Assembly (NCBI RefSeq): GCF_042657185.1 | Contig: NZ_JBHSNN010000024.1 | From: Ureibacillus thermophilus | GTDB taxonomy: Bacteria; Bacillota; Bacilli; Bacillales_A; Planococcaceae | DNA: 64,000 bases | Strand: one strand, 5' to 3' | In this document: positions 17,283 through 25,362 of the stretch, piece by piece | How the letters are laid out: every line of letters begins with the position of its first letter | How positions within the stretch are numbered: the stretch's first letter is position 1 | Notes under the pieces: model-generated | The model's database searches: none | What the model was told of the DNA's origin: nothing | Seen by the model: the letters and a program-made list of their open reading frames with translations, nothing else | Position numbers and translations under genes: made by a program

Positions 17283-18269
17283 ATGGATACAGGCACACAT
17301 CTCGTCATGGGCATTGCCCTGGGCGGCTTATCTTTAGTTGATCCAGTGGTTGCAGGCAGCAGCGCAACCTTTGCGGCAGTTTTAACGGGAACTATTGCCG
17401 GTTCTCAAGCTCCTGATGTGGATACTGTGTTAAAGCTCCGCAACAATGCGGTTTATATAAGACATCATCGAGGTATTACCCACTCGATTCCTGCCGTTAT
17501 TTTGTGGCCTATTGGAATTACCGCTATTTTATCACTCATTTTTCAAGACGCCAATGTATTGCATTTATGGTTATGGACATTCCTTGCCGTATTCCTGCAT
17601 GTTTTTGTTGATATATTCAACGCCTATGGGACACAAGCATTTAGGCCATTCTCAAAAAAATGGGTAGCCCTTGGCGTCATCAATACTTTTGACCCTATTA
17701 TTTTTGGCATCCATTGCGTCGGAATTGTTTTATGGATGTTAGAGTTGAACCCAATCAGAATCTTTGCCACGATGTATCTCATCATCATTGGCTATTATAT
17801 TTTAAGATATTTAGTTCAACAATCGGTAAAAAATGCCGTACGCAAAACGATTCCAGATGCGGAAATCATCATCGTCGCCCCGACTATGCGATTTTTTATT
17901 TGGAGAGTCGCTGCAAAATCAAAAACCCATTATTATGTAGGACGAGCCTTTGGACGGTCGATCACCATTTACGATAAATTTAAAATTCGGCCTCTGCCTC
18001 GCACGCCTTTAGTCGAAAAGGCGCTGAGCGATCCGAATTTAGCGGCGTTTTTATCCTTCTCCCCAATTTATCATTGGGATATTTCAGAGCTTGAAAACGG
18101 GCTGACGGAAGTACGGTTAATTGACTTAAGATACCGCAGTAATGAACGTTATCCATTCGTTGCAGTGGCTCATTTGGATGAAGATTTGAACATCGTAACT
18201 TCTTATACAGGTTGGATACACAGCGAAGACAAGCTTCAGCGAAAATTGCAAATTGGCGCTAGCGATTAA
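17283..18269 (+). CDS. yfhP: Metal-dependent hydrolase-like membrane protein YfhP (YdjM/DUF457 family)
   Basis: 328 aa from the ATG at 17283, chosen because AAGGAG lies 9 bp upstream; a TTG three codons earlier is too close. The N-terminal half has four or so membrane helices. It carries the family's histidine/aspartate motifs (DTGTHLVMG, PDVDTVLKL, HHRGITHS, HVFVDIFNAYG). These are proposed to bind metal. The biochemical role of the family is not established. The C-terminal about 120 residues are soluble. Divergent from mutY, as in B. subtilis. Confidence 0.85.
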   Translation: MDTGTHLVMGIALGGLSLVDPVVAGSSATFAAVLTGTIAGSQAPDVDTVLKLRNNAVYIRHHRGITHSIPAVILWPIGITAILSLIFQDANVLHLWLWTFLAVFLHVFVDIFNAYGTQAFRPFSKKWVALGVINTFDPIIFGIHCVGIVLWMLELNPIRIFATMYLIIIGYYILRYLVQQSVKNAVRKTIPDAEIIIVAPTMRFFIWRVAAKSKTHYYVGRAFGRSITIYDKFKIRPLPRTPLVEKALSDPNLAAFLSFSPIYHWDISELENGLTEVRLIDLRYRSNERYPFVAVAHLDEDLNIVTSYTGWIHSEDKLQRKLQIGASD

Positions 18270-18295
18270 ACGCCCTTTTGACACTAGTAATGAAA

Positions 18296-18329
18296 GGGGG
18301 TGTCTGAAAAGTTATTTCAAGACGCCCCC
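18296..18329 (+). terminator. Strong hairpin after yfhP
   Basis: GGGGGTGTCTGAAA pairs with TTTCAAGACGCCCCC, apart from one small bulge. It lies 27 bp after the yfhP stop. Only a short T stretch follows. It is also the left end of a possible 172-bp element (see findings). Confidence 0.55.
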
Positions 18330-18432
18330 TTTGCGGCTTTAGCTAGAGTTTTGCCGCAGATAATTGCGACGAAAAGGCGCGTTTTGTGACCACCGCAGGG
18401 AAAGTTTTTAAGAGAATATTACTAAGAAGTAA

Positions 18433-18467
18433 GGCTGTTCAGAAAGTATTCGACTTTCTGAACAGCC
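18433..18467. terminator. Bidirectional hairpin before the yfhJ stop
   Basis: A perfect 15-bp stem GGCTGTTCAGAAAGT/ACTTTCTGAACAGCC with a 5-nt loop, followed on the plus strand by CTCCTTTTTTATT. It lies between convergent yfhP and yfhJ. A hairpin with closely related arms follows the nucleotide-sugar dehydrogenase gene at 34296. Confidence 0.75.
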
Positions 18468-18474
18468 TCCTTTT

Positions 18475-18738
18475 TTATTCTTCATCTAATAAGTGTGCAT
18501 ATTTCGGGTTTCTTCCAGCAAACTCATGGATTTTCCCGCCGTAGCTTTCAATCCATTGACGGATAATTTTTTCTGTAAATTCAGGTCCACGGTAACTGCG
18601 TCCTGCTTTAGCGTAAGTTGCTTCAAAATCCGACCATAATAATTCAATCCATGTTCGCGCTTTATTTTCCGATAAAAATGGATTCACTTCCAATAACTCT
18701 TCTGTCAATCGCTCGATGATCATTGTACTAATGTCCAT
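18475..18738 (-). CDS. yfhJ: WVELL-family protein YfhJ
   Basis: An 87-aa conserved small protein of Bacillales. The family's namesake motif appears here as ARTWIELLWSDFE. It is acidic, soluble and of unknown function. It is encoded 1 bp after yfhH, so the two are cotranscribed with recX. Recognition rests on sequence resemblance and on gene order identical to B. subtilis. Confidence 0.85.
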   Translation of the reverse strand: MDISTMIIERLTEELLEVNPFLSENKARTWIELLWSDFEATYAKAGRSYRGPEFTEKIIRQWIESYGGKIHEFAGRNPKYAHLLDEE

Positions 18739-18739
18739 G

Positions 18740-19066
18740 TTATTCCTCCTCTTTCAATGGAGAGAGCATGGAAATAGGCAGCGCTTCTTCAAATTTTTCG
18801 CCATGCAAGCGGAATCCCCAAGCAAAACGTCCTTTTAAATATTCCACTTTGAAGTATTCTCCTGGAGCCCCTTCAATTCGGTAGATTTCGCCCGGTTTAA
18901 TCGTTGATGGGTCCATTAAATATGCTTGTGCCATCAATGCTTTTCTTTCGTACACGGCAAATTCATTCACAATTCCTAATTGCTCTGCTTTTCGCGCCTT
19001 TTCTTTCAAGTTGGCAATTTCCTGTCTCAATTCTTCCGGCGTCATTTGAGCATATGTTTTTTTCAT
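18740..19066 (-). CDS. yfhH: YfhH family protein (DUF1811)
   Basis: A 108-aa conserved protein. A helical N-terminus (YAQMTPEELRQEIANLKEKA) is followed by a small beta domain with IKPGEIYRIEG. Function is unknown. Its start overlaps the recX stop by 4 bp (ATGA), indicating translational coupling. Confidence 0.85.
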   Translation of the reverse strand: MKKTYAQMTPEELRQEIANLKEKARKAEQLGIVNEFAVYERKALMAQAYLMDPSTIKPGEIYRIEGAPGEYFKVEYLKGRFAWGFRLHGEKFEEALPISMLSPLKEEE

Positions 19067-19860
19067 CCATTCTCCCTCGCTTCTAAAAATCGTTCGATTA
19101 TATCTAATGGAAATCCTTTTTGATAAAGAGCTTGTTTTACTTTCAATTCAAGCTCTTTTCCCTCAAATTTCCGAACATACTTATTCCATATTTTTTCACC
19201 TTGTATTTCAATTAACTTGTCCCATTCTTCATCATCTCGCTCCAAAACCATTTGGTCAAGTATTTCATTCACAATATCAAATGAATACCCTTTTCGAATC
19301 AACGTATCTTGGATTTTTTGCTTAATTTGAACAGGCGTCTTAGTTGAATTCATTTTTACAGTTTTTTCGGCAAGCTGCATGGCAATCGCCAATTGTTCTT
19401 CATAAGTATAGGACTCTAAAGCTTTTTCCATCGTGTTTTTCTCTATGCCTTTTTTCATCAAATCCTGCTTAATCGCCATTGGACCTTTTTTGGTAGTTTT
19501 TTTCTTTGTTTCAAGTAATGCTTTGGAGTAGATTTCATCATTGAGAAAGCCTAGTTTTTTCAGCTTCTGAATAGCTTCAAGCACCACCGATTCACCGTAT
19601 CCTGCATCGATTAGTTTCTTTTTGATTTCATATTCACTTCGCATTTGATAAGTCAAAAAGGACAGCGCCCGATTGAATGCTTTGGCGATTTCATCTTCAT
19701 AGGCAATTTCATCTATTTCAAAAGAATCGAGTATTTTTCCTTTCGTCAAGCCAAACTTAATAAGAGTCGATTCGTCGACGGAAAAAGCATATTTATCGTT
19801 TATATAAATATTATATCGTTCCTGATTTTTTTGACGGGTGATTTTTGTAATAACTTGCAT
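19063..19860 (-). CDS. recX: Recombination regulator RecX
   Basis: 265 aa, long for RecX but normal for Bacillus YfhG. It is built of repeated three-helix units, recognisable in RALSFLTYQMRSEYEIKKKL and related segments. RecX binds RecA filaments and modulates recombination. It is the first gene of recX-yfhH-yfhJ and divergent from pdaA, whose regulatory sequences share the 122-bp gap. Confidence 0.9.
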   Translation of the reverse strand: MQVITKITRQKNQERYNIYINDKYAFSVDESTLIKFGLTKGKILDSFEIDEIAYEDEIAKAFNRALSFLTYQMRSEYEIKKKLIDAGYGESVVLEAIQKLKKLGFLNDEIYSKALLETKKKTTKKGPMAIKQDLMKKGIEKNTMEKALESYTYEEQLAIAMQLAEKTVKMNSTKTPVQIKQKIQDTLIRKGYSFDIVNEILDQMVLERDDEEWDKLIEIQGEKIWNKYVRKFEGKELELKVKQALYQKGFPLDIIERFLEARENG

Positions 19861-19982
19861 TCAAACACTCCTCGTTTTTAAGTATACACAAAATCCTAGT
19901 TCGTTCCCATATTCAAAAATTCCATCAGCATAATCGCCTCCTTTTTGCACAATCTAAGGCAAAAGGGAAAGGAGGCTGCAAG

Positions 19983-20783
19983 TTGAAACGCATTCTGACT
20001 ACCATTTTCACGGCGCTGCTTTTGGCAATGATGATTTCCGCCCCCAATGCAGTAGCGAAAGAATACCATTGGGGTTTTACAAAAGCAAAAGACGGAAATC
20101 CTCCAGATGCAGGTGCTGAATTTGAACAAGTATTAAGAGAATACGGTGCATTTTATCGTGGAAATCCGGAAAAGAAGGTCATTTATTTAACCTTTGATAA
20201 TGGATTTGAAGCAGGTTATACGGAGCAAATTTTGGATACATTAAAAAAAGAAAATGTGAAAGCAACCTTTTTCCTAACAGGACATTACTTAACAAGTGCC
20301 ACGGATATCGTAAAACGAATCGTGAAGGAAGGGCACACGATTGGCAACCATTCAGATAAACATCCGAATATGGCGAGACTATCCCAGGAAGGTATGGTTA
20401 AAGAATGGCAAAACTTTGATAGGAAATTAAAAGGAATTACAGGAATTGAACGGACTTATTATGTTCGCCCCCCAGAAGGCGTGTTTAACGAAGAATTGTT
20501 AGAAGTGGGCAATGAACATGGCTATACCCACATTTTCTGGTCCATTGCTTTCCGCGATTGGGATACGGATCAAAAGAAAGGCAAAGAATATGCTTATCAT
20601 GAACTCGTCAATCAATTGCATCCCGGTGCCATTATTTTAATGCACACAGTCGCTCAACATAATGCCGATGCTTTGCCAGATTTTATCAAAGAAGCAAAAC
20701 GGCAAGGATATTCTTTTGGAACATTGGATGAGCTGGTGTTTGATTATTTGGTGGATGAAATGATTTGGAGCAAAACTTATTGA
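19983..20783 (+). CDS. pdaA: Delta-lactam-biosynthetic de-N-acetylase (spore cortex)
   Basis: 266 aa with a signal peptide (about 1-25). The NodB polysaccharide deacetylase domain has YLTFDNGFEAGYT (PdaA-type TFDNG instead of TFDDG), the metal-binding H-x4-H in NHSDKHPNM, and RPPEG. PdaA removes the N-acetyl group from muramic acid so that muramic delta-lactam forms in the spore cortex, which is needed for germination. The start is TTG at 19983, fixed by AAAGGAGG 7 bp upstream. Expected expression is in the forespore. Confidence 0.92.
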   Translation: MKRILTTIFTALLLAMMISAPNAVAKEYHWGFTKAKDGNPPDAGAEFEQVLREYGAFYRGNPEKKVIYLTFDNGFEAGYTEQILDTLKKENVKATFFLTGHYLTSATDIVKRIVKEGHTIGNHSDKHPNMARLSQEGMVKEWQNFDRKLKGITGIERTYYVRPPEGVFNEELLEVGNEHGYTHIFWSIAFRDWDTDQKKGKEYAYHELVNQLHPGAIILMHTVAQHNADALPDFIKEAKRQGYSFGTLDELVFDYLVDEMIWSKTY

Positions 20784-20827
20784 TGGAGTTATTTATTCCG
20801 GATAAACTTCATAATAATATGATTATT

Positions 20828-20857
20828 GGAATCCATTTTGAATGGGTTCCTTTTTTA
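20828..20857 (+). terminator. Terminator of pdaA
   Basis: GGAATCCATTTTGAATGGGTTCC folds into a stem with a T-run (TTTTTTA) directly behind it. Confidence 0.8.
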
Positions 20858-20874
20858 TTAAGCTAACTTTGCTA

Positions 20875-21064
20875 TTAGTGCGTTTATGGCCTAGTTTAGT
20901 GTGTTTAGAAACTTATTTAGTGCGAATACAACTTCATTTAGTTCGGATAACAATCTATTAAGTGCGGATGCAACCATCTTTAGTGTGTATAGCATCCCAT
21001 TTAGTGCGTTTGTGACTTCATTTGGTGTAAATGAAACCTCGTTTGGTGCGAACACAAACAAAAT
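20875..21064. repeat. Nine-unit degenerate 21-bp tandem array
   Basis: The core TTAGTGCG (variants TTAGTGTG, TTAGTTCG, TAAGTGCG, TTGGTGTA, TTGGTGCG) begins at 20875, 20896, 20917, 20938, 20959, 20980, 21001, 21022 and 21043, exactly 21 bp apart every time. The other 13 bp of each unit vary, often ACAACTTCA-like. It fills most of the gap between convergent pdaA and ribH. A frame through it would encode heptapeptide repeats, but it has no ribosome-binding site. Confidence 0.9.
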
Positions 21065-21068
21065 AAAA

Positions 21069-21092
21069 AAGACCCCTCAAAGAGGAATCTTT
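21069..21092 (-). terminator. Terminator of ribH
   Basis: On the minus strand AGATTCCTC-TTTG-AGGGGTCT is followed by TTTTTTA. It lies a few bases after the ribH stop. Confidence 0.8.
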
Positions 21093-21098
21093 TTATCA

Positions 21099-21566
21099 TC
21101 ATTTAAACATCTTTTTCAAATTCGCCATTTCAATGGCTGATACGGCTGCATCAAACCCTTTGTTTCCTGCTTTTGTTCCAGCCCGCTCAATGGCTTGTTC
21201 AATATTTTCTGTTGTCACAAGGCCAAAAATCACCGGCACATTTGTTTGTAAGGAAACTTGAGCAATTCCTTTTGCCGCTTCATTGCAGACATAGTCATAA
21301 TGGGTAGTCGCCCCCCGAATAACGGTGCCTAAACCAATGATTGAATCGTACTCTCCCGTTTCAGCCATTTGTTTTGCAATAAATGGGATTTCGAAAGCTC
21401 CGGGCACCCATGCTACATCTATGTTTTCCTCATCTACACCATGGCGTTTTAAACCATCCATTGCTCCTTCTAATAATTTTTTCGTGATGAATTCATTAAA
21501 TCTTCCTACTACAATTCCGATTTTTAAACCAGTTCCGACTACATTTGCTTCAAAAATTCTTCCCAT
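21099..21566 (-). CDS. ribH: 6,7-dimethyl-8-ribityllumazine synthase
   Basis: A 155-aa lumazine synthase. It condenses 3,4-dihydroxybutanone 4-phosphate with 5-amino-6-ribitylaminouracil. Conserved segments are VGRFNE, VPGAFEIP, GLGTVIRGATTHYDYV (catalytic His) and TTENIEQAIERAG. It normally assembles as a 60-subunit shell. It is the last gene of the rib operon. Confidence 0.95.
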   Translation of the reverse strand: MGRIFEANVVGTGLKIGIVVGRFNEFITKKLLEGAMDGLKRHGVDEENIDVAWVPGAFEIPFIAKQMAETGEYDSIIGLGTVIRGATTHYDYVCNEAAKGIAQVSLQTNVPVIFGLVTTENIEQAIERAGTKAGNKGFDAAVSAIEMANLKKMFK

Positions 21567-21593
21567 TTTGCATATCTCCCTTTTTAATTATGT

Positions 21594-22781
21594 TTAAATG
21601 AAATGATGCATTTTCTCTCTTTTCGTTTTTAAATAAAAAGCATTGGCAGTATTCGGTTTAATGATAATCGGCACCCGTTCCACCACTTTGATGCCGTATT
21701 TTTCGATGCCTTCAATTTTCTCCGGATTATTCGTCATCAATCGGATTTTCGTAATGCCTAAATCCTTCAACATTTGCGCGCTCAACGCATAATCTCTTAA
21801 CTCTGCAGGAAACCCGAGCTTCAAGTTTGCTTCCACTGTATCCAAACCTTGCTCCTGCAATGCGTATGCCTTCAGTTTATTAATTAATCCAATGCCGCGC
21901 CCTTCTTGCTGCATATATAAAAGAACGCCTTTTCCTTCTTGTTCAATCATTTCTAGTGACTTTTCCAGTTGCGGACCGCAATCGCAGCGTTTCGAATGAA
22001 AAACATCCCCCGTCAAACAAGCAGAATGAATGCGCACAAGAGGGGCTTCATCTTCACGAATTTCTCCTTTCACTAACGCCACATGCTCCAAGCCATCAAT
22101 ATCATTCTCATACCCAATCATTTGGAAATTTCCAAAGGTTGTCGGCATGTTCACGGAGGCTGCCCGTTTTACAAGCATTTCCGTTCTAAATCGGTAACGA
22201 ACTAATTCTTCAATAGATATAATTTTTAAATCATGCACTTCAGCAAATTTCAAAAGATCATCCAGGCGGGACATTCTGCCGTCGTCCCCCATAATTTCGC
22301 AAATCACTCCAGCTGGGAAAACGCCTGCTATGCGGGCTAAATCCACCGCTGCTTCTGTATGCCCTTGTCTTTCCAACACGCCGTTTTTCTTAGCGATGAG
22401 CGGGAAAACGTGGCCAGGTCTTCTGAAATCGGATTTTGTCGCGTCCGGTTCAAGCATTTTTAAAATGGTCGTAGAACGTTCAAAGGCACTAATGCCCGTT
22501 GTGGTGCTTACATGGTCGATGCTTACCGTAAAGGCGGTTTGATGATTGTCCGTATTATGGGCAACCATGGCATGTAAATCCAGTTTTTCTGCCAATTCTT
22601 CCGTAATCGGCGTACAAATCAATCCACGCCCATATGTCGCCATAAAATTGATAACTTCTGGTGTTGCATGCTCGGCTAAAGCAACTAAATCTCCTTCGTT
22701 CTCCCGATTCTCATCATCCACAACGATGATGGTTTTCCCCTTTTTCAAATCTTCTATGGCTTCCTCAATTGTGTTTAACAT
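21594..22781 (-). CDS. ribBA: Bifunctional DHBP synthase / GTP cyclohydrolase II
   Basis: About 395 aa. The N-terminal half (to about 200) is DHBP synthase with DDENRENEGD and RPGHVFPL. The C-terminal half is GTP cyclohydrolase II with the zinc site SACLTGDVFHSKRCDCG and the QQEGRGIGL loop. It supplies both precursors for lumazine. I chose the ATG at 22781 because AAGGATGGTGG lies just upstream; an ATG at 22793 is the alternative. Confidence 0.95.
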   Translation of the reverse strand: MLNTIEEAIEDLKKGKTIIVVDDENRENEGDLVALAEHATPEVINFMATYGRGLICTPITEELAEKLDLHAMVAHNTDNHQTAFTVSIDHVSTTTGISAFERSTTILKMLEPDATKSDFRRPGHVFPLIAKKNGVLERQGHTEAAVDLARIAGVFPAGVICEIMGDDGRMSRLDDLLKFAEVHDLKIISIEELVRYRFRTEMLVKRAASVNMPTTFGNFQMIGYENDIDGLEHVALVKGEIREDEAPLVRIHSACLTGDVFHSKRCDCGPQLEKSLEMIEQEGKGVLLYMQQEGRGIGLINKLKAYALQEQGLDTVEANLKLGFPAELRDYALSAQMLKDLGITKIRLMTNNPEKIEGIEKYGIKVVERVPIIIKPNTANAFYLKTKREKMHHFI

Positions 22782-22795
22782 TTTAACCACCATCC

Positions 22796-23440
22796 TTAAA
22801 ATCCATTTTGATCCAGAAACTCAAAGGTTATTTTTGATTCCTCTTTTGCATTCATTCTCTTTAAATGATGCAAAACATATTTTCCCAGCATGTCCGTTTC
22901 GATATTGACTTTATCCCCAATTCCCTTCATCCCCAAAATCGTTTCTGAATAAGTATGAGGAATCAGAGAAATAGTAATGCTTGTATCGCTGACTCCAAAA
23001 ATCGTTAAACTGGTCCCATCGATGGTAATAGAGCCTTTCGGGATACATTGTTCCAGCAGCTCTTTCGGCAACTCAATTTCGTAATATACCGCATTGGCTA
23101 CTGGCTTCTTTCTTCGAATTGTACCGATGCCGTCCACATGACCGGAGACAATATGACCCCCAAAACGGCCTCCAGCAGCCATCGCCCTTTCCAAATTGAC
23201 ATAATCCCCTTTTTTCAACTGATGAATGGTCGTTGCCTTCACTGTTTCCGGCATGACATCAACAGTCATTTCGTCTTTTGTTAAATGCGTCACTGTTAAA
23301 CAAACGCCATTGACTGCTATACTGTCGCCAAGATTAGCATCTGACACAATTTTGGGTGAGCGGATTACAATTTTCATGCTTTTCTCATCTTTTTCAATCC
23401 CAGTCACCATTCCTTTGTCTTCAATAAGACCGGTAAACAT
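22796..23440 (-). CDS. ribE: Riboflavin synthase alpha subunit
   Basis: 214 aa made of two homologous lumazine-binding beta-barrel domains. Each has a GxxxxVNGVCLTV-type segment (here SIAVNGVCLTV and SITIDGTSLTIFG). The N-terminus MFTGLIEDKG is the family hallmark. It converts two lumazines to riboflavin. It is the first gene after the FMN riboswitch here; ribD, which usually precedes it in Bacillus, is absent. Confidence 0.95.
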   Translation of the reverse strand: MFTGLIEDKGMVTGIEKDEKSMKIVIRSPKIVSDANLGDSIAVNGVCLTVTHLTKDEMTVDVMPETVKATTIHQLKKGDYVNLERAMAAGGRFGGHIVSGHVDGIGTIRRKKPVANAVYYEIELPKELLEQCIPKGSITIDGTSLTIFGVSDTSITISLIPHTYSETILGMKGIGDKVNIETDMLGKYVLHHLKRMNAKEESKITFEFLDQNGF

Positions 23441-23470
23441 TTAAATCCCCCTTTTTCAATAAATGCAAGT

Positions 23471-23500
23471 AAAAAACCCCGTTAAGTCAACTTAACGGGG
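23471..23500 (-). terminator. Rho-independent terminator upstream of ribE (third hairpin of the leader)
   Basis: On the minus strand CCCCGTTAAG/CTTAACGGGG with loop TTGA is followed by TTTTTTAC. It lies only about 30 bp before the ribE start codon, so the operon cannot be transcribed unless it is bypassed. Confidence 0.8.
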
Positions 23501-23530
23501 CTGGGAGAATGATGTATTTTTAGGCAGCAC

Positions 23531-23551
23531 AAAAAAGACCTAAAATAGGCC
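23531..23551 (-). terminator. Weak middle terminator-like hairpin in the rib leader
   Basis: On the minus strand GGCCTA-TTT-TAGGTC (one G-U pair) is followed by TTTTTTG. Short stem, so only a possible terminator. Confidence 0.45.
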
Positions 23552-23571
23552 AATTTAAAATACACCTAAAA

Positions 23572-23601
23572 TAAAAAACTCCCGCAAAACAATTGCGGGA
23601 G
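23572..23601 (-). terminator. Riboswitch-linked intrinsic terminator
   Basis: On the minus strand CTCCCGCAA/TTGCGGGAG with a short TTGTT-type loop is followed by TTTTTTATTTT. It is the first U-tract hairpin after the FMN aptamer, so it is the natural expression platform. A further stem, CCATTAATC/GATTAATGG (23636-23656), lies between the two and may take part in switching. Confidence 0.8.
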
Positions 23602-23671
23602 AACGGATTGCAAAAAAAGAGTATAGGAAAGTAACCCATTAATCAAGGATTAATGGACTTTCTTTACAAAC

Positions 23672-23800
23672 CATCCTTCTCCCATCCAGACTTTCACTGT
23701 CGGCTTTGGACTTGCACCAAATCCTGCTCGAAAAGAGCTCGCGGGCTTAGAAGCATTGCTTCATCACCGCCGGCTGGGAATTTCACCCGACCCCGAAGGA
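23672..23800 (-). ncRNA. FMN riboswitch (RFN element)
   Basis: The minus strand shows the conserved RFN blocks in order: CCTTCGGGGTCGGGTGAAAT, CCCAGCCGGCGGTGATG, AGCCCGCGAG, TTTGGTGCAAGTCCAAAGCC, GACAGTGAAAGTCTGGATG and GGAGAAGG. It should terminate transcription of ribE-ribBA-ribH when FMN is plentiful. Confidence 0.95.
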
Positions 23801-23948
23801 TATAAAGAATATTCAGCTTATTTTTATTTAACAATAACATTTATTCCAAAGAAAATCCATACTTAAGCCTAATTAAGTCATATGAAATTTTACCTTTCTT
23901 TATTCGATTGCTATAATATTTTGAAGATAAATTAAAGGACGTGAAAAT

Positions 23949-25322
23949 ATGTCTGAAAAAATTAAAATGGAAATCGGACAAAAATTTCCTTTAACCATCA
24001 AAAGGCTTGGAATCAATGGGGAAGGTGTAGGTTTTTTTAAGCATAATGTCATTTTTGTAAAAGGCTCCCTCCCTGGCGAAGTCGTGACTGCAAAAGTTTC
24101 AAAAATTCATCCAAACTTTGCAGAGGCGGACATAGTACGCATTCGAGAGGCTTCCAAAGATCGGGTTAAACCTCCTTGCGCAGTTTATGAACTATGCGGA
24201 GGTTGCCAATTGCAGCACTTGTCTTATGAAGGACAATTGAGAGAAAAACGGGATATTGTCATTCAAGCGCTAGAAAAGTTTGTACCGCAAATTGTTCATA
24301 ACACAGAAATTAGACTAACTATTGGCATGGACAATCCATGGCATTATCGAAATAAAAGCGCTTTTCAAGTTCGAAAAATGGGGAATGAAGTAATCGCAGG
24401 GCTTTATATTGAAGGGACTAATAAACTTTTAAATCTCGATGACTGCCTTGTTCAGCACCCGGTGACAACCAAAATCACCATTGGCACCCGAAATCTTTTT
24501 CAAAAGCTGAATATCCCTATTTTTGACGGAAAATCCAAGGGAATCGTCCGTACCATCGTTGTCCGGACAGGCATTCAAACCGAAGAAACCCAAGTTTGTC
24601 TTGTCACAACAAAAAAAGAAATTCCCCGGAAACAGGAATTGATTGAAGGAATCAAACAGATTGATCCGAGCATCGTTTCCATTACCCAAAACATTAATAG
24701 GGCCAAAACTTCTTTAATTTTTGGGGACGAAACATTCGTGCTCGACGGCAAAGAAACAATTCATGAAAAATTGAGAGAACTCACATTCGATTTATCTTCC
24801 CGCGCATTTTTCCAGTTGAATCCAACCCAAACCGTTGTTTTATATGATGAAATCAAAAAAGCTGCGGAACTTTCAGGAAAAGAAACGGTCGTGGATGCAT
24901 ACTGCGGTGTTGGAACGATTGGATTGTGGCTTGCGAAAGAAGCACAAGAAGTGAGAGGAATGGATGTAATTCCCGAATCTATTGAAGATGCCAAGAAAAA
25001 TGCCAAAAAACACGGATTTTCCCATGCTAAATTTTACACAGGCACTGCCGAAGATTGGCTCAACAAATGGGCGAAGGAAGGCTTTATTCCAGATGTTGTA
25101 ACAGTAGATCCGCCGCGCACCGGGCTTGCAGCAAGCTTTATCAAAACGGTTTTAAAAATTAAACCAAAGCGATTTGTATACACTTCCTGCAATCCTTCCA
25201 CTTTTGCAAGAGATTTAAAGGAATTAACCCGTTCTTATCGTGTAGACTATATTCAACCTGTTGATATGTTCCCTCAAACAGCACGGGTGGAAGTGGTGGC
25301 AAAATTGACATTAAAAAAATAA
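23949..25322 (+). CDS. rlmCD: 23S rRNA (uracil-C5)-methyltransferase RlmCD
   Basis: 457 aa. A TRAM domain (about 10-70) is followed by a cluster of cysteines (CAVYELCGGCQ) that bind a 4Fe-4S centre. The SAM domain has CGVGTIGLWLA, DPPRTGL and the catalytic-cysteine motif TSCNPSTFARD. Gram-positive RlmCD methylates U747 and U1939. The gene corresponds to B. subtilis YfjO. Confidence 0.92.
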   Translation: MSEKIKMEIGQKFPLTIKRLGINGEGVGFFKHNVIFVKGSLPGEVVTAKVSKIHPNFAEADIVRIREASKDRVKPPCAVYELCGGCQLQHLSYEGQLREKRDIVIQALEKFVPQIVHNTEIRLTIGMDNPWHYRNKSAFQVRKMGNEVIAGLYIEGTNKLLNLDDCLVQHPVTTKITIGTRNLFQKLNIPIFDGKSKGIVRTIVVRTGIQTEETQVCLVTTKKEIPRKQELIEGIKQIDPSIVSITQNINRAKTSLIFGDETFVLDGKETIHEKLRELTFDLSSRAFFQLNPTQTVVLYDEIKKAAELSGKETVVDAYCGVGTIGLWLAKEAQEVRGMDVIPESIEDAKKNAKKHGFSHAKFYTGTAEDWLNKWAKEGFIPDVVTVDPPRTGLAASFIKTVLKIKPKRFVYTSCNPSTFARDLKELTRSYRVDYIQPVDMFPQTARVEVVAKLTLKK

Positions 25323-25336
25323 CTTTCTGATTCAGA

Positions 25337-25362
25337 CCTGGAGTTCATCTCCAGGGCTTTTT
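25337..25362 (+). terminator. Terminator of rlmCD
   Basis: CCTGGAG-TTCAT-CTCCAGG is followed by GCTTTTT, 15 bp after the stop codon. Confidence 0.8.

Noticed and set aside
20901..21140. 79-aa open frame through the 21-bp tandem array (heptad repeats of FSANTTS type)
   Set aside because: It has no ribosome-binding site, its end runs antisense into ribH, and the repeat itself explains why the frame stays open (21 is a multiple of three). I report the array but not the protein.
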